Assembly: GCF_002575655.3 (NCBI RefSeq) | Contig: NC_053040.3 | Location: 461,142,780-461,206,779 of the forward strand | Source: Aegilops tauschii subsp. strangulata | Taxonomy: Eukaryota; Streptophyta; Magnoliopsida; Poales; Poaceae | Direction of reading: 5' to 3' | Length of the DNA stretch: 64,000 bases | Part shown: piece after piece, positions 53,723 to 64,000 of the stretch | How positions within the stretch are numbered: the first letter of the stretch is position 1 | How the letters are laid out: each line of letters begins with the position of its first letter | Made by a program: the position numbers and the translations under genes | Notes under the pieces: generated by a model | Databases searched by the model: none | Told to the model about the DNA's origin: nothing | What the model saw: the letters and a program-made list of their open reading frames with translations, nothing else

Positions 53723-54172
53723 TTTTTTTATTTTACCAGAATAAACATAAATAAAAACAATTAAAATACCAGAAGAAAACACAAAGAAGCCCAAGGTGCC
53801 TGTAAATGATGATTTGCAACAAAACAAGAGGGAGAATAACAAAAATTCCAAATCCAAGAAGAAGGTGGTCGATACTTCAACTTGGTGATACATGGAGAAC
53901 TTACAAAAGGAAGGTAAGTACAGACAACATTAATCCCCACTGTTTTGAACAAAAGAGGTCACTAAATAGAGGACTAGAACAGAAAAATGTCATTTCCATA
54001 TGTCGAAATACAATCGAGAAATGAAGACTACAATTTAAACCATTGTACAAAGATTTAGAATTAGATGACATGGTTGAAATCAAGTGATACATGTAATAAT
54101 TTAGTTGCATGTAATAATTTAGTTGCCACTGACACACACACACGCGGCCGACACGTCGTGATTCGATCTTAG

Positions 54173-57157
54173 CTATCTTTTCACAATCTTCTTGCCCTTC
54201 TTTTTTGCAAATGGAGTTCTTCTCTTGAACGGACGTCCTTTAGGTAGGGTGGTCCTGCTTCTTCTTGTGGTGTATGGTACTTCATCGTCGTCGTCATCTT
54301 CCATCTTCGGGTCGCCGTACTTGTCGAAGTCTTGCTCATTGGCGACTCCATCCATTCCGATGATCTTCCTTTTGCCTCTCCTCACGACAACACAACTGGG
54401 CTTTGACGGGTCGGTAATGAAGAAGCATTGGTCCACTTGGGAAGCCAGTACCCATGGCTCATTTTTCGCGGTGACGTTTGCGCCCGCGGTCTTGGATTTG
54501 GCTTCGGGTATAACCATGGTGGTGAAATACCGATCTTCTTTTAGGATGCTCTTGGCCCATCTGACACGAAACATCGGGACCTTCTCTCCAGCGTAGCTCA
54601 GCTCCCATATCTCCTCGATCCTTCCATAGTATCTATCCTTGTCGTTACTGGTGTAGGATTCCATCATTACCCCGGAGTTCTGATAATCATCGCTCTTCAT
54701 GTCCTTTTCCTCGGTGTAGAATGTGTAGCCGTTGATATCGTACGCCTCATAGGTCATCAGGTTGTGCTCGGCGCCTTGTGAGAAGGCGAATATGAGTTTT
54801 TCTTCCGCGGAAGAATCCTCATGTAAAGGGTACGACAGAAGCTTCTACTTGAACTAACGCGTGAAATATGAGTTGTGCTGTTTGATTATATCTCCGTCCG
54901 TCCTTTGTTGGCCTCGGTCATTGTACGTCTTCTCAATAAAGGTTTTGTGCTCTACCACCCAAGGATCGACCACGTCTATGTGTTGTAGCGCGACTAGGTT
55001 TGCTCTTTCAAAGTCGGCGAGTCGACCCTTGAAGTCGACATGCATTTCGCGGCGACCCTCGCGGTGACCCCATCCAGCGAGCCTGCGAGGTGCTTGTTGA
55101 CGGGTAGACCAACGGGGTTCTCGATGCCTAGATAATTCGTGCAATAGGAGATGCACTCTTCGGTCAGAAAGCCATTGGCTATGCTTCCATCTGGACGTGC
55201 CATGTTGCGAACGTATCCTTTGATGACACCATTCATCCTTTCGAACGACATCATGCTGTGCAGGAAAGTTGGCCCGAGTTGGATGATATCCTCCACGATA
55301 TGGACCAGCAGATGCACCATAACGTCGAAGAATGTGGGTGGGAAGTAGATCTCAAGCTCGCATAGTATCACCACGATCTCTTCCTGTAGCCTTCTGAGTT
55401 GCCTCACGCCAACCGACTTCCGAGAGATGACGTCGAAAAAGTTGCATAGGCCAAATAGTGTTTCACGGACATGCGCGTCCATGATCTCGCGGATTGCAAC
55501 TGGAAGTATCTACGTCATCAGCATGTGACAGTCGTGAGACTTCATCCCGCTGAACTTCTGCTTCTCTGAGTCTAGGTATCTGCTTATCTTCCCCGCGTAA
55601 CCGTAAGGAAGTTTTACTCCTACGAGGCAGGTGAAAAACTGCTCGATCTCCTCCTGACTTAGAGTGAAGCATGCGGGAGGGCAGTCATTTCCGATCTTCT
55701 TGGCCTTTTTGCCTTTGCGACAACTTTCCGTGTCCTTCGCCTCATCATCATCATCATCATCATCATTAGGGCATTTTGCGTGAAGCTCCTCCCTGATGCC
55801 CATTGATTTCAAGTCTGCCCTTCCTTTCGGCCCATCTTTGGTCCTCTCTGGCATGTTGAGCAGGGTACCAAGCAGACTCTCGCACACGTTCTCTGATTGT
55901 TTCGGCCCTTCAATTAGCATACTCATGTGAATGTACTTCCTCTTCATGCACAACCAGGGGGAAGGTTGTACATCCACACAAACACAGGCCAGGTGCTATG
56001 TGTGCTTCTCTGGCTGCCAAACGGATTAACTCCATCGGTGCTCGCGCCCAGCACGATGTTCCTTGGATCGTCCCCAAATTCTGGGTGTTTGAAGTTCCAC
56101 GCTTGCCACTGGCTCGCATCCTTAGGGTGACTCAGCATCTTGTCTTTTTTATTTATCTCCGGATCATTTCCTTCATCTTCTCGCTTCTTCTCCTCCCTAT
56201 CCGCGTGCCAACGCAGGAGCTTTGCTAGCTTAGGGTCCGCGAAATACCGCTGCAGACGAGGAGTGATCGGAAAGTACCACACCACTTTTTGAGGAGCTTT
56301 CTTCCTCTTCTTGTATCGAGTGACGCCGCACACCGGACATATGGTAGACTCCGCGTGCTCGTCCCGATAAATGATGCAATCGTTCATGCACACATGGTAT
56401 TTCACGTGCGGTAAATCCAGAGGACACACGATTTTCTTCGCCTCCTCGAAACTGGTCGGGCACTTGTTCCCCTTGGGAAGACGTTCGTGCCAGAATGACA
56501 TGTTCTCGTCGAAGCGTGCGTCGGTCATTTTGTGTTTTACCTTCATCTCCAGAGCCATGGGCGTTACTTTCAGGCGGGTATCCTCGGGCCTGCATCCTTC
56601 ATACAATGGAGTAACCGCGTCTATCTCCAGTTGATCCAACTTGGCTTTCTCCCGGGCGGCAACTCTTGCGTTACCCGTCTGCTTGAGAAGCAGCTCTTGA
56701 ATATGAGGGTCCTGCACCCAGCCCATGATGGTCCATCGTCGTCTGCTCCGGCATCTTCATCTTCATGATCATGCCCTTCGTCTTGATCTTCCTCATCATC
56801 ATGTTCGGCATCTTCTACATGATCACTGTCTCCTGCATCAACTTTGTGATCATGTCCTGGAGATTCTTCGTCTTCTCGCCCGCCCTCGCCGCGGTTGTCT
56901 TGCTGCCCTTCCTTATTTCTTGCCCGGCCCCCATGGACGACTTCATAATCATATTCATCACCTTGCCACCGATAGCCATCCATGAAACCACACAAGACCA
57001 GGTGGTCCCGCACCTGTCCGGAATCCGGGTCCATGAGGCTCTTCAGCTTGCATCTTTGACACGAACATCTTATCTTCGTCTCGTTCTTTTGAAGCATCTC
57101 GGCCTTCGCGGAGCTCAAAAACCTATTCACGATGCCTTCGGTCATCGTGCGGACCAT
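54173..57157 (-). pseudogene. CACTA-B transposase with core deletion and frameshifts
   Basis: The minus strand runs from about 57157 (MVRTMTEGIVNRFL) through the transposase-associated zinc region (RCSCQRCK, HLVLCGFMDGY) and an acidic Asp/His-rich linker. Transposase_21 follows (MGWVQDPHIQELLLK, CPVCGVTRYKKR, NIVLGASTDGVNPFG, MLIEGPKQ). At about 55890 it jumps from GPKQ straight to NVCESLLGTLLNMPERTK. The intervening core with the DVMH-type motif is therefore missing. DUF4218 (SHDCHMLMT to MVHLLVHIVEDI) and DUF4216 (YGRIEEIWELSYAGEKVPMF) follow to AKKKGKKIVKR at 54173. Frame changes lie at about 56710, 55970 and 55075, and a TAG at about 54855 reads FTR*FK. Confidence 0.85.
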
Positions 57158-57159
57158 GG

Positions 57160-57635
57160 TCGCCTGCGGGGTAGAGCAAAACTATATTTTAGAACCAAAT
57201 TTTTTTTTTGGCATGACTTTGCCTAAAAATAGGACAAAAAAGAATGCATAGTGCCAAATTCTCGCCGAAACGGAAATGAATCAACATTCCGGCAAAATAT
57301 TGGCAAATATCGCATTTCAAATACCGGTACCTGCAAACACAAAAAATATGCAACACCACAAACATATGCAACACCACAAACATACGTAGATCTAGGCCAT
57401 AATAAGTGTGTACGTTGTTGGAGGGAGAAAAAACTAGATCTAGAACATAAAGAAAGCTTTCCCCTTACTTACCTATCAAAAAAAAGGAAATTTAACCACT
57501 TAATTTGGGTGAATCTATGGTGCAAATGAGGTGAGGAGGAGCAGGCAGCCGAGACCAAGCTTGGTAGAGGTGGAGAGAATGAAGTGGGGAAAGTGAGTGT
57601 GGTAGGTGGCTGTCAAAAATATCTAGCTGCTCCGA
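57160..57635 (-). other. Transposase leader region of CACTA-B
   Basis: This non-coding sequence between the right subterminal repeats and the transposase start includes the conserved GAAACGGAAATGAATCAACA word and a duplicated ATGCAACACCACAAACATA (about 57348 and 57366). Confidence 0.5.
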
Positions 57636-57639
57636 GGTT

Positions 57640-57990
57640 ACCAATGGTGCACCACCTAAGAATGCACCATTGGTAACCATGGTTACTAATGGTGCACCTG
57701 GTGTGTGGTGCGCCATTACTAGTTTTGAATTTTTTAAAAAAAAAATGTTAGTAGTGGCGCACAGTGTGTGTGGTGCGCTATTACTAGTTAAAACTAATAA
57801 TGGCGCACTATCCCCTGGTGTGTCACTGCTAAGTCTGGGGAGGGGTGTGAGGCCAGGACAAAACTAGTAATGACGCACCACATACCAGGTGCGCCATTAG
57901 TAATATGGCCATTAATGGCGCACCGACATCTGGTGCGCCACTGCTATATAGCAGTGGCGCACCACATACATGGTGCGCCATTAATGTCAA
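57640..57990. repeat. Subterminal repeats of CACTA-B, right side
   Basis: Many GGTGCGCCA/TGGCGCACC units lie in both orientations, matching 45945-46245. Confidence 0.9.
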
Positions 57991-58414
57991 TATTAGCTAT
58001 AGCCGTTTTTCTAGTAGTGGGTGCTTCGATGAAATAAATATAGTTATGTTTTTTTATTAGTTTAGTTAGACTACAATTGTGAATAAGATCGATAACGATT
58101 TAATAAAAAAAGATCATTATATTTCCATTATATAAAAATAAAAGATAGTAATTCCGTCGGAAGAAAACTTAGTATCACAGATCTCAGTCGGAACAATTCA
58201 ATTAAATTGAAAGAACAATTTTGGCACATGAGATTGAAACTGAGAGAGATCAATACCAATAGCCATTAGTGCTAACAATCGGCCGCTCCTTGTGGGCTTT
58301 CCACATGGGCCTTTCTTTTTCCAATACTCACGGTGCCAGATTAGGGGGGGCCGAATACATGTGTACATCGTTTGTATCGCTGCTCATCCCCCTGGCTCCG
58401 CCACTAATCGTTGC

Positions 58415-58934
58415 TATCAAAAGGAGCAGAAGCGACGCTTGTCTTCCTTTGTCCATTTGTCTTTTCATTCTTTTTTTCCTGTCCATTTGTCCATTTGATA
58501 TTTGAATCCCTTTTTCTGCAGGCGTTTTCTTCTTGTCTTTTTTGCTTTTTTTTATTGTTTTGTTTGTGACATTAACACATGAATGAGATTACTTTTTATT
58601 TTTATTTTTATTATTTATTATTTATTTCCTTTTTGTATCTTTACTACAAGACATGCAACTACATGACCCTCAACGCAATTGCGGCCGCGTGACCCCCAAC
58701 GCGACTGCAACTACATTAGTAGGGGGTTGTCGGCCAACTGCAATGGATTGTAACCCGATTGTAACTGCAACTCATGGCGAGAGGGAAATTGTGAGCCACT
58801 TGCATGTCCACCACTAGAGTTGCAATTGCAAGCGCTGCAACCCGACTGTAGTTGCATGGCTCCCAATGCGACTGTAACTAGGTTGGTAGGTGGTTGTCGA
58901 TCATTTACATGTCCATCACTAGACATGCAACTGC
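58415..58934. other. Spacer with degenerate TGCAACT repeats
   Basis: The first half is T-rich with no gene. From about 58650 the words ATGCAACTACATGACC, GCGACTGCAACTAC and similar recur in a loose tandem pattern. Confidence 0.5.
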
Positions 58935-59395
58935 TGAAGGAAATATCCCGGTTGGTGCCACCAACCGGGACCAATAGGCAGGGCCTTTTGTCCCGGTTGG
59001 TGTCACCAACCGGGACCAATAGGCATCCACGCGTCAGCAGCTGGCAGGAGCTGAGGTTTTTGTTTTTTTTGAAAGGGGGTGGTTTAGGGGTTTTTGGGGG
59101 TTAATTTAGGTGTTTCATATATTGTGTTAGCTAGCTAATTAATAGAGAGAAGTGTCCACTCTTATCTCCGTGCTTGGTCGACGCTACGTACTATATACGT
59201 ATGGAGAGGAGTAGACACGCTAGCTAGTAATCAAATGAAGGAAACAGAAGATCGTCATGAACATATGCATACAGAGAGAAGTGATATCGACCACCTCTCC
59301 TTCTCCGAGATATTGGTCGAACAACAAGTTCTCGTATATCTATCCGACACTACCGGCTACATATATACAATAATTATCTCTTACAATACAATCTC

Positions 59396-62300
59396 CTAAT
59401 TAAATTGTAGGAACACAGGGTCCACATAATATTCTCCGTTTTCAGCGATCACGTGGTCAAGGAAGAATGCCGCCAATTCCTCTTGAATTCCTCGCATACG
59501 ATCTGGTGCTAGGAGTTCATCCCGCTTCCGAAACATCTAATTTGAAGAAGGGGGTCAATACATATATATATGAATAAATGAAACTCAACACAAATGATGG
59601 TAATACAATAAAATTGTGAATATTATTGCTTACACACTTCATATTGTTCTTCAGTGTAGCCCCGCTCACAGGTCGTGTAGCGGATGGACTCGCAAACGTA
59701 GTATCCACAGTAATTATTCTCGGGTTCCTGCCACAACCACTTTACAAGAAATAGAGGTCAATCAAACTGATAAGCAAGCATGCTAAATGGTATTGATGAA
59801 ACTAGCGCTTGAATCACTAGGAGATGCGCGGAACATGCTACTATAGTACTTACTTTCGGGTGATTAAATTGCAGCTTCTTCGGCAGTCCCGGAGCTTTTG
59901 AGGTGAATTTTCTCCAAACCCTGCCAGACAAAGAAAACAATTACTTGATATCAGGAAATGAACAAAGTTGCTGATATGGTGGATAATGATCGATTTAACT
60001 TACTTCTCGAGCATTTGAGTCATGTTCGCATAGTCCTGGGGATCTTTTCGTCTCGAGTCTAAGACGGTTACTACTCCCTCCTCAAGCTTAATCTCTAAGA
60101 GAATATAGTGGAAGCTGCACATGCATGCATAAGTCATCAATTACATTACCATAACCTGGACTAATAAGGGAAACCGAATATGCACAAGACAGTAACACTC
60201 ACTTGAAGTTGTAAGGAAAGAGTATTATATCTTTGTTTTGATTTAATACCAACGATTGTAGCAAGTTGGCCTTGGCTTCTTTGGGATGTTTTTCAACCGT
60301 ATATGCATCTATGAGATTTGTGTTAATGAACCCAATATCATCGATTTGTCTTTTCTTCAATTCGGCGATCTTCAATCTGCATAATATAGTGAGGATAAGT
60401 ATAAATACATGCAATGAAAGAGCTGACCTATATAGAGAGACTTAATGACAGAAGTAGTACTACTTACAGACAGTAGCAAGTGATCGTTGTTTTATCGAGG
60501 GCCTTTTGATTGTAAAACTGGAAGAAATCCTCAAATGAAACATTCAGCAGATCAATTCCAACGAGCTCATGCTCCGGTTTAACTCTCAGCGTCAAAGTAT
60601 CCATCCCATCAGACTCTTGCAGGTCATGTACCAATCATGTAGTCTTCGCATCATCGTGCTTAGAGATCTTTCATCTTTGACGAGAGGCTTCCCGTAATGG
60701 TATTTGTGTTCGTCCACCTCCATGATTTCATAATGTACATCGTCGGGCAGGTAATCTCCAAGATTGCTATAACCGGGCACCATACTCGGATCATTAGCGA
60801 CGATGTCTTTTGACACCTTGAGCGGGGGGCACGATTGGTTCGCTTGTTCGCCGAGCTGGGCAATTTTTTTCCAAGCTCGTCATTCTTTTAACCTTTTATC
60901 ACTGACAGTACTTCCCGACCGCTCCGCTTCGGCCTATGTCTTTGCAAGAATGCGCTCATAGTTGCCTCTCGGCGGAGACTTTGGTGGTTTTGTCAGGGCA
61001 GCCAGAGTGCGCTTTGCTTTCACCGGATCTACCTTCTCCTCCGGAGGTGGATGTTTCTTTGCTTTCACCCCTTCAAAGAAGTTTGTCACTTCGGCTCGCA
61101 CGATCTTCCTGGTTTCCTCCTCGGTCCTCTCGTATGGTAACTTCTGTGGAGTCTTCAGAGAAGGACCGAATCTGTATTGCCTCCCGCCTCTGCCAGGTGT
61201 ACTGCTAGATGCTGGCAGAGCAGACGGAGCGGATGCGGCTGTCTTCTTTCCTTGCTTACGAGGCGGAGGAGAAGGACTACGACGCGCCGGAGCAGCCACA
61301 GCGGCGGCGGGTCTCTTCCGCCCTTGCTGACGAGGCAGAGAAGGAGGAGGCTGGCTGCTCTGGCGCGCCGGCGCTGGCGGAGAAGGAGGCGGAGTGCCGC
61401 CACGCGCCGGAGAAGGAGGCTGAGTGCCCTGATCACTCGCCGGAGGAGGAGGCGGAGGAGGAGGCGGAGTGCCCTTACTCGCCGGAGCCGTCCAGTTCGG
61501 AAGCTTGATGAGCTCCTTCCGCCATAGGCATGGAGTCTTCAGAGCAGAACCCAGCCGAGTCTCCCCTTCACCGGTAGGGTGGTCAAGCTGGAGCTCCTCA
61601 AATCCCTCCGTTATTTCATCCACCATCACCCTAGCATATCCTTCTGGAATGGGCCGGCAGTGGTAGGTTGCGCCGGGTTCAGGAGGTAAAACAGAGCCAA
61701 CAGCCGCCTTGACTTTGAAGTTCTGCCATTCCGCCATAAGGTGGCAATGTTGAGACTCCGTGATAGCATCCACGGGGTAGCTAGCAGGAGCCGCATGCTC
61801 CAGCTGAAGCAGCTCGGTGGAAGCCACGCTGCTTCTCCGCTCAGATGGTGGTGTAGCTTCGGGGGCAGTTTCGGCATGTCGATTGCCGTCTCGTTCCTCT
61901 AGCGCTTGAACCCTTTCGTGCAGCTTCTGAATTTGGATCTGCTCCACTTTTTTCCTCCTCTCCTGGCTTTTGTAACCGCCCGCGTCCGGAAAACCAGCCT
62001 TCCACGGAACGGAGCCTGGCGTGCCTCGTGTCTGTCCAGGGTGCTCAGGATTCCCGAGGGCCATTGTGAGCTCGTCGTTCTCTCTGTCTGGAACGAACGT
62101 CCCTTCCTGCGCTCTATCGATATATTGCTGAATCTTCTTGACTGGTATTCTCAAAAGCTCGTTCGTCCAAACGCACCTCCCTGATACAGGGTCCAAGGTT
62201 CCGCCAGCCCCGAAGAACCAAGTCCGGCAACGGTCTGTCCAGTTCATTGTCTGTGGTTCGATCCCTTTTTCAAGCAGATCATTCTCAGCCTTGGCCCACT

Positions 62301-63225
62301 TAGGTCGGGCTTTGAGGTAGCCACCTGACCCCGTGTGATGGTGAAGCTTCTTCTTCGCAGCATTCTTCTTGTTTGTCGCTGACATCTTCTTACTCTTTTC
62401 CGATGTCTTGTGGGCCACAAATGCGGGCCAGTGATCTCTGATCTTCTCATACCGGCCGATGAATTCTGGTGTCTCTTCTTTGTCGACAAACGTTTTCAGC
62501 TCATTCTTCCACCTCCTGAATAGGTCTGCCATCTTCTTAAGAGCATGAGACTTGATTAATTGCTCTATAACTGGCTTCTCCGGATCCTCCTCTGGCGGTA
62601 GGGTGAAATCTGTCTTCAGCTCAGTTCAAAGATCATCTTTCTGCATATCATTGACATAAGACACCTCAGGGTCTTCCTTCTTAGGCTTATACCATTGGTG
62701 GATGCTGATCGGGATCTTGTCCCTAACTAGAACCCCGCACTGAGCAGCAAATGCATCCTTTGTCCGGAGGGGTTCAATCGGTTGGCCGTCGCGCGCGATT
62801 GCTGTGATCTCAAACCTTTCATCCGAGCGCAACTTTCTCTTTGGGCCTCGTCTCTTTACCGAAGTTGTGCTCGATCCGGAGGGCTAGAAAAAAGAAGAAA
62901 GACGAGTGTTAATTAATATGTGTACATACCAAAACAATGAATGCATCAATTAGCTAGTCAGCACAGGCTTAACTAATATATTTACCTGGTCGGACTCTGT
63001 TCAGTCACCGGAGCCGTCACCACGGGCTCCTTCTTGCACCAGCATTGGGTCACAGGAGCCATCATAATCATGTCTTTCCTCCTCCACTCTTCGATCACCG
63101 TAGCCTGCTTCTTCACCCTGTTCTTCCAGACCATCATTGTTGTTAAGATACGACAAGATATCACCTCTGGCTAAGATTATGTCCCCCAACACCTCTTCTG
63201 CTTGCTCATCTCGTCCGTGCTCCAT
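59396..63225 (-). pseudogene. CACTA-A second gene, copy 2
   Basis: Minus-strand ATG 63225 and stop 59398-59396 correspond to 37422 and 41300 of copy 1. The main frame (62532-60934) is open for 532 codons, longer than in copy 1. It spans the Transposase_24-like region, a coiled coil (EERDGNRHAE) and a Pro/Ser-rich linker. Lesions: TGA where copy 1 has Trp near 62630, a frame break and TAG at 60934, and a frame loss near 60620 (WYMTCKSL). Unlike copy 1, the ULP-like part keeps the His (codon 60110-60108, TTCCAC) and no stop follows it. The Cys of NNYCGYY is at 59709-59707. The two copies complement each other's defects. Confidence 0.8.
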
Positions 63226-63439
63226 TGTTTCTGCAAATATTACAACATGGCAATTATTACACAAACATGACAGCAGGTGGATATATTAGTGCAAACGTAG
63301 ACCTAGCTTATTCCGGGTTTGGGGTGGCCTAGGCAACGCTTCAAGGGTAGGGGCGTGGCGGGAGGGGGTAGGAGACCGACATCGTTTTTTTCTAGGGTTT
63401 GGGTGTCCTCGAGAGTTTTGGTCGAGCGAGAGGGCTGGG

Positions 63440-63740
63440 GGGGTGCTCCCGTGGTATAAGTTATCACGATCGAGAGGGGGTATAAATATCGACCGTCCAT
63501 CATGTCGAAGTTATCTGGGAGGGAGTTATATATATCGACAACGACGACATACATACATGGGAAAATAATGTTATCGGGGAGGGGGTATATCGACCCCCCC
63601 ACGTGTTGAAGTTATCGGGAGGGGGTTATATCGACAACGACGACATACGTACATGGGAAAATGATATTATCGGCGGGGAGGGGGTATACCGACCCCCCTT
63701 GTGTTGAAGTTATCGGGAGAGGGGTATATCGATGACGACA
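63440..63740 (-). repeat. 96-98-bp tandem repeat, about three units
   Basis: TATCGACAACGACGACATAC at 63533 recurs at 63629 and, diverged, at 63727. It matches 37040-37200 inverted. Confidence 0.85.
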
Positions 63741-64000
63741 GACCCGATAAAACATAAGAAAACGAAGAAGAAATAAAAAGAGGAGAAGAAGAAAAGGAAT
63801 AGAGAAGAAGATCGAAGAAAAAAAAGAAGAAGAAAAAAAGAGGAGAAGAAGAAAGGAATAGAGGAGAGAAGAAGAAAAAATAGAAATTTTTCTATTTTTT
63901 TCTTCTTCTCTTCTATTCCTTTCTTCTTCTCCTCTTCTTTTTCTTCTTTTTTCCTCTTCTTATTTATTTCTCCTCTTCTTCCTCTCCTCTTCTTCTCCTT
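63740..64000. repeat. Purine/pyrimidine inverted repeat, copy 2
   Basis: AGAAGAAAGGAATAGAGG-type sequence is followed by the complementary CTATTCCTTTCTTCTTCTCC-type sequence around about 63893. The window ends inside it. Confidence 0.85.

Larger units (their letters stand above)
45927..58019 (-). mobile_element. CACTA-B, complete CACTA transposon nested in the hAT-like MITE
   Basis: CACTACTAGAAAAA at 45927 and its inverted partner ending CTAGTAGTG at 58019 are flanked by GGT on both sides (45924-45926 and 58020-58022). The element is 12,093 bp. Its subterminal units (TGGTGCGCCATTA and complements) differ from CACTA-A, so it is another family. All element genes read on the minus strand: transposase (57157-54173), second gene (50525-46973) and a small hybrid-binding-domain ORF (46736-46488). 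The transposase is deleted in the core, so this copy is non-autonomous. Confidence 0.95.
45851..58406. mobile_element. hAT-like MITE, about 460 bp, split by CACTA-B
   Basis: The left end CAGGGCGGAGCCAGG (45851) and right end CTGGCTCCGCCACTA (to 58406) are inverted repeats. They are flanked by the exact 8-bp duplication ATCGTTGC (45843-45850 and 58407-58414), which is diagnostic of hAT transposition. Removing CACTA-B and one GGT leaves about 460 bp without an ORF, a non-autonomous element. The unequal outermost bases (CAG-GGCGGAGCC versus TAGTGGCGGAGCC) are usual for this group. Confidence 0.85.
58935..64000 (-). mobile_element. CACTA-A copy 2, inverted and truncated
   Basis: The sequence is a diverged inverted copy of 36.8-41.5 kb of CACTA-A copy 1. 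It has CCCGGTTGGTGCCACC palindromes, the same second gene, the ~97-bp tandem repeat and the purine/pyrimidine hairpin. The terminal CACTAGTAG and roughly 180 bases of subterminal sequence are missing at 58935, where it abuts TGAAGGAAATAT. The other end lies beyond the window. Confidence 0.9.

Overview
This window is repeat-dominated plant nuclear DNA. It carries Angela/BARE-like Copia LTRs, Athila-like and Tat-like Gypsy elements, and Triticeae-style CACTA transposons with CCCGGTT..AACCGGG or TGGTGCGCCA subterminal palindromes. Together these point to a wheat, Aegilops or barley type genome. Family names are my recognition and were not searched. No intact host gene, rRNA, tRNA or CRISPR array was seen.

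Left half (1-26819): a nest of LTR retrotransposons. The oldest layer is a Copia LTR remnant (26351-26819), cut by a minus-strand, gag-only Athila-like Gypsy element (1-2110 plus 23639-26350). Into that inserted a complete but degenerate Angela-like Copia element (2111-23638, TSD AAAAT). Into its integrase gene inserted a 13-kb Tat-like Gypsy element (6859-19831, TSD ATAAT). The Gypsy carries broken gag-pol on the plus strand and, on the opposite strand, an apparently intact six-exon gene with its own TATA box and 5'UTR intron.

Middle (26820-30374): short repeats. These are a non-LTR-like retroposon, a MITE-like inverted repeat and a region rich in a degenerate GCTGGAACC motif. An unassigned antisense reading frame follows.

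Right half (30375-64000): DNA transposons. CACTA-A copy 1 (30375-41757, TSD ATT) is complete end to end, but its transposase and second gene are mutated. A non-TE-looking minus-strand locus (41841-45460) follows. Next is a ~460-bp hAT-like MITE (45851-58406, 8-bp TSD ATCGTTGC), split by a complete CACTA-B element (45927-58019, TSD GGT). CACTA-B encodes a transposase that lost its core by deletion, a coiled-coil/ULP-like second gene, a small RNase H1 hybrid-binding (viroplasmin-like) ORF, and a fragment resembling a plant trypsin-like protease gene. The window ends in a 5'-truncated, inverted second copy of CACTA-A (58935-64000).

How the genes work together: in both CACTA families a Transposase_21-type transposase and a second DNA-binding-type gene with a C48/ULP-like C-terminus are arranged in tandem. 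A cluster of each family's own subterminal palindromes sits not only at the element ends but also just upstream of the second gene's promoter. This suggests that the element's DNA-binding protein could control its own internal promoter. None of the transposition machinery here looks fully functional.
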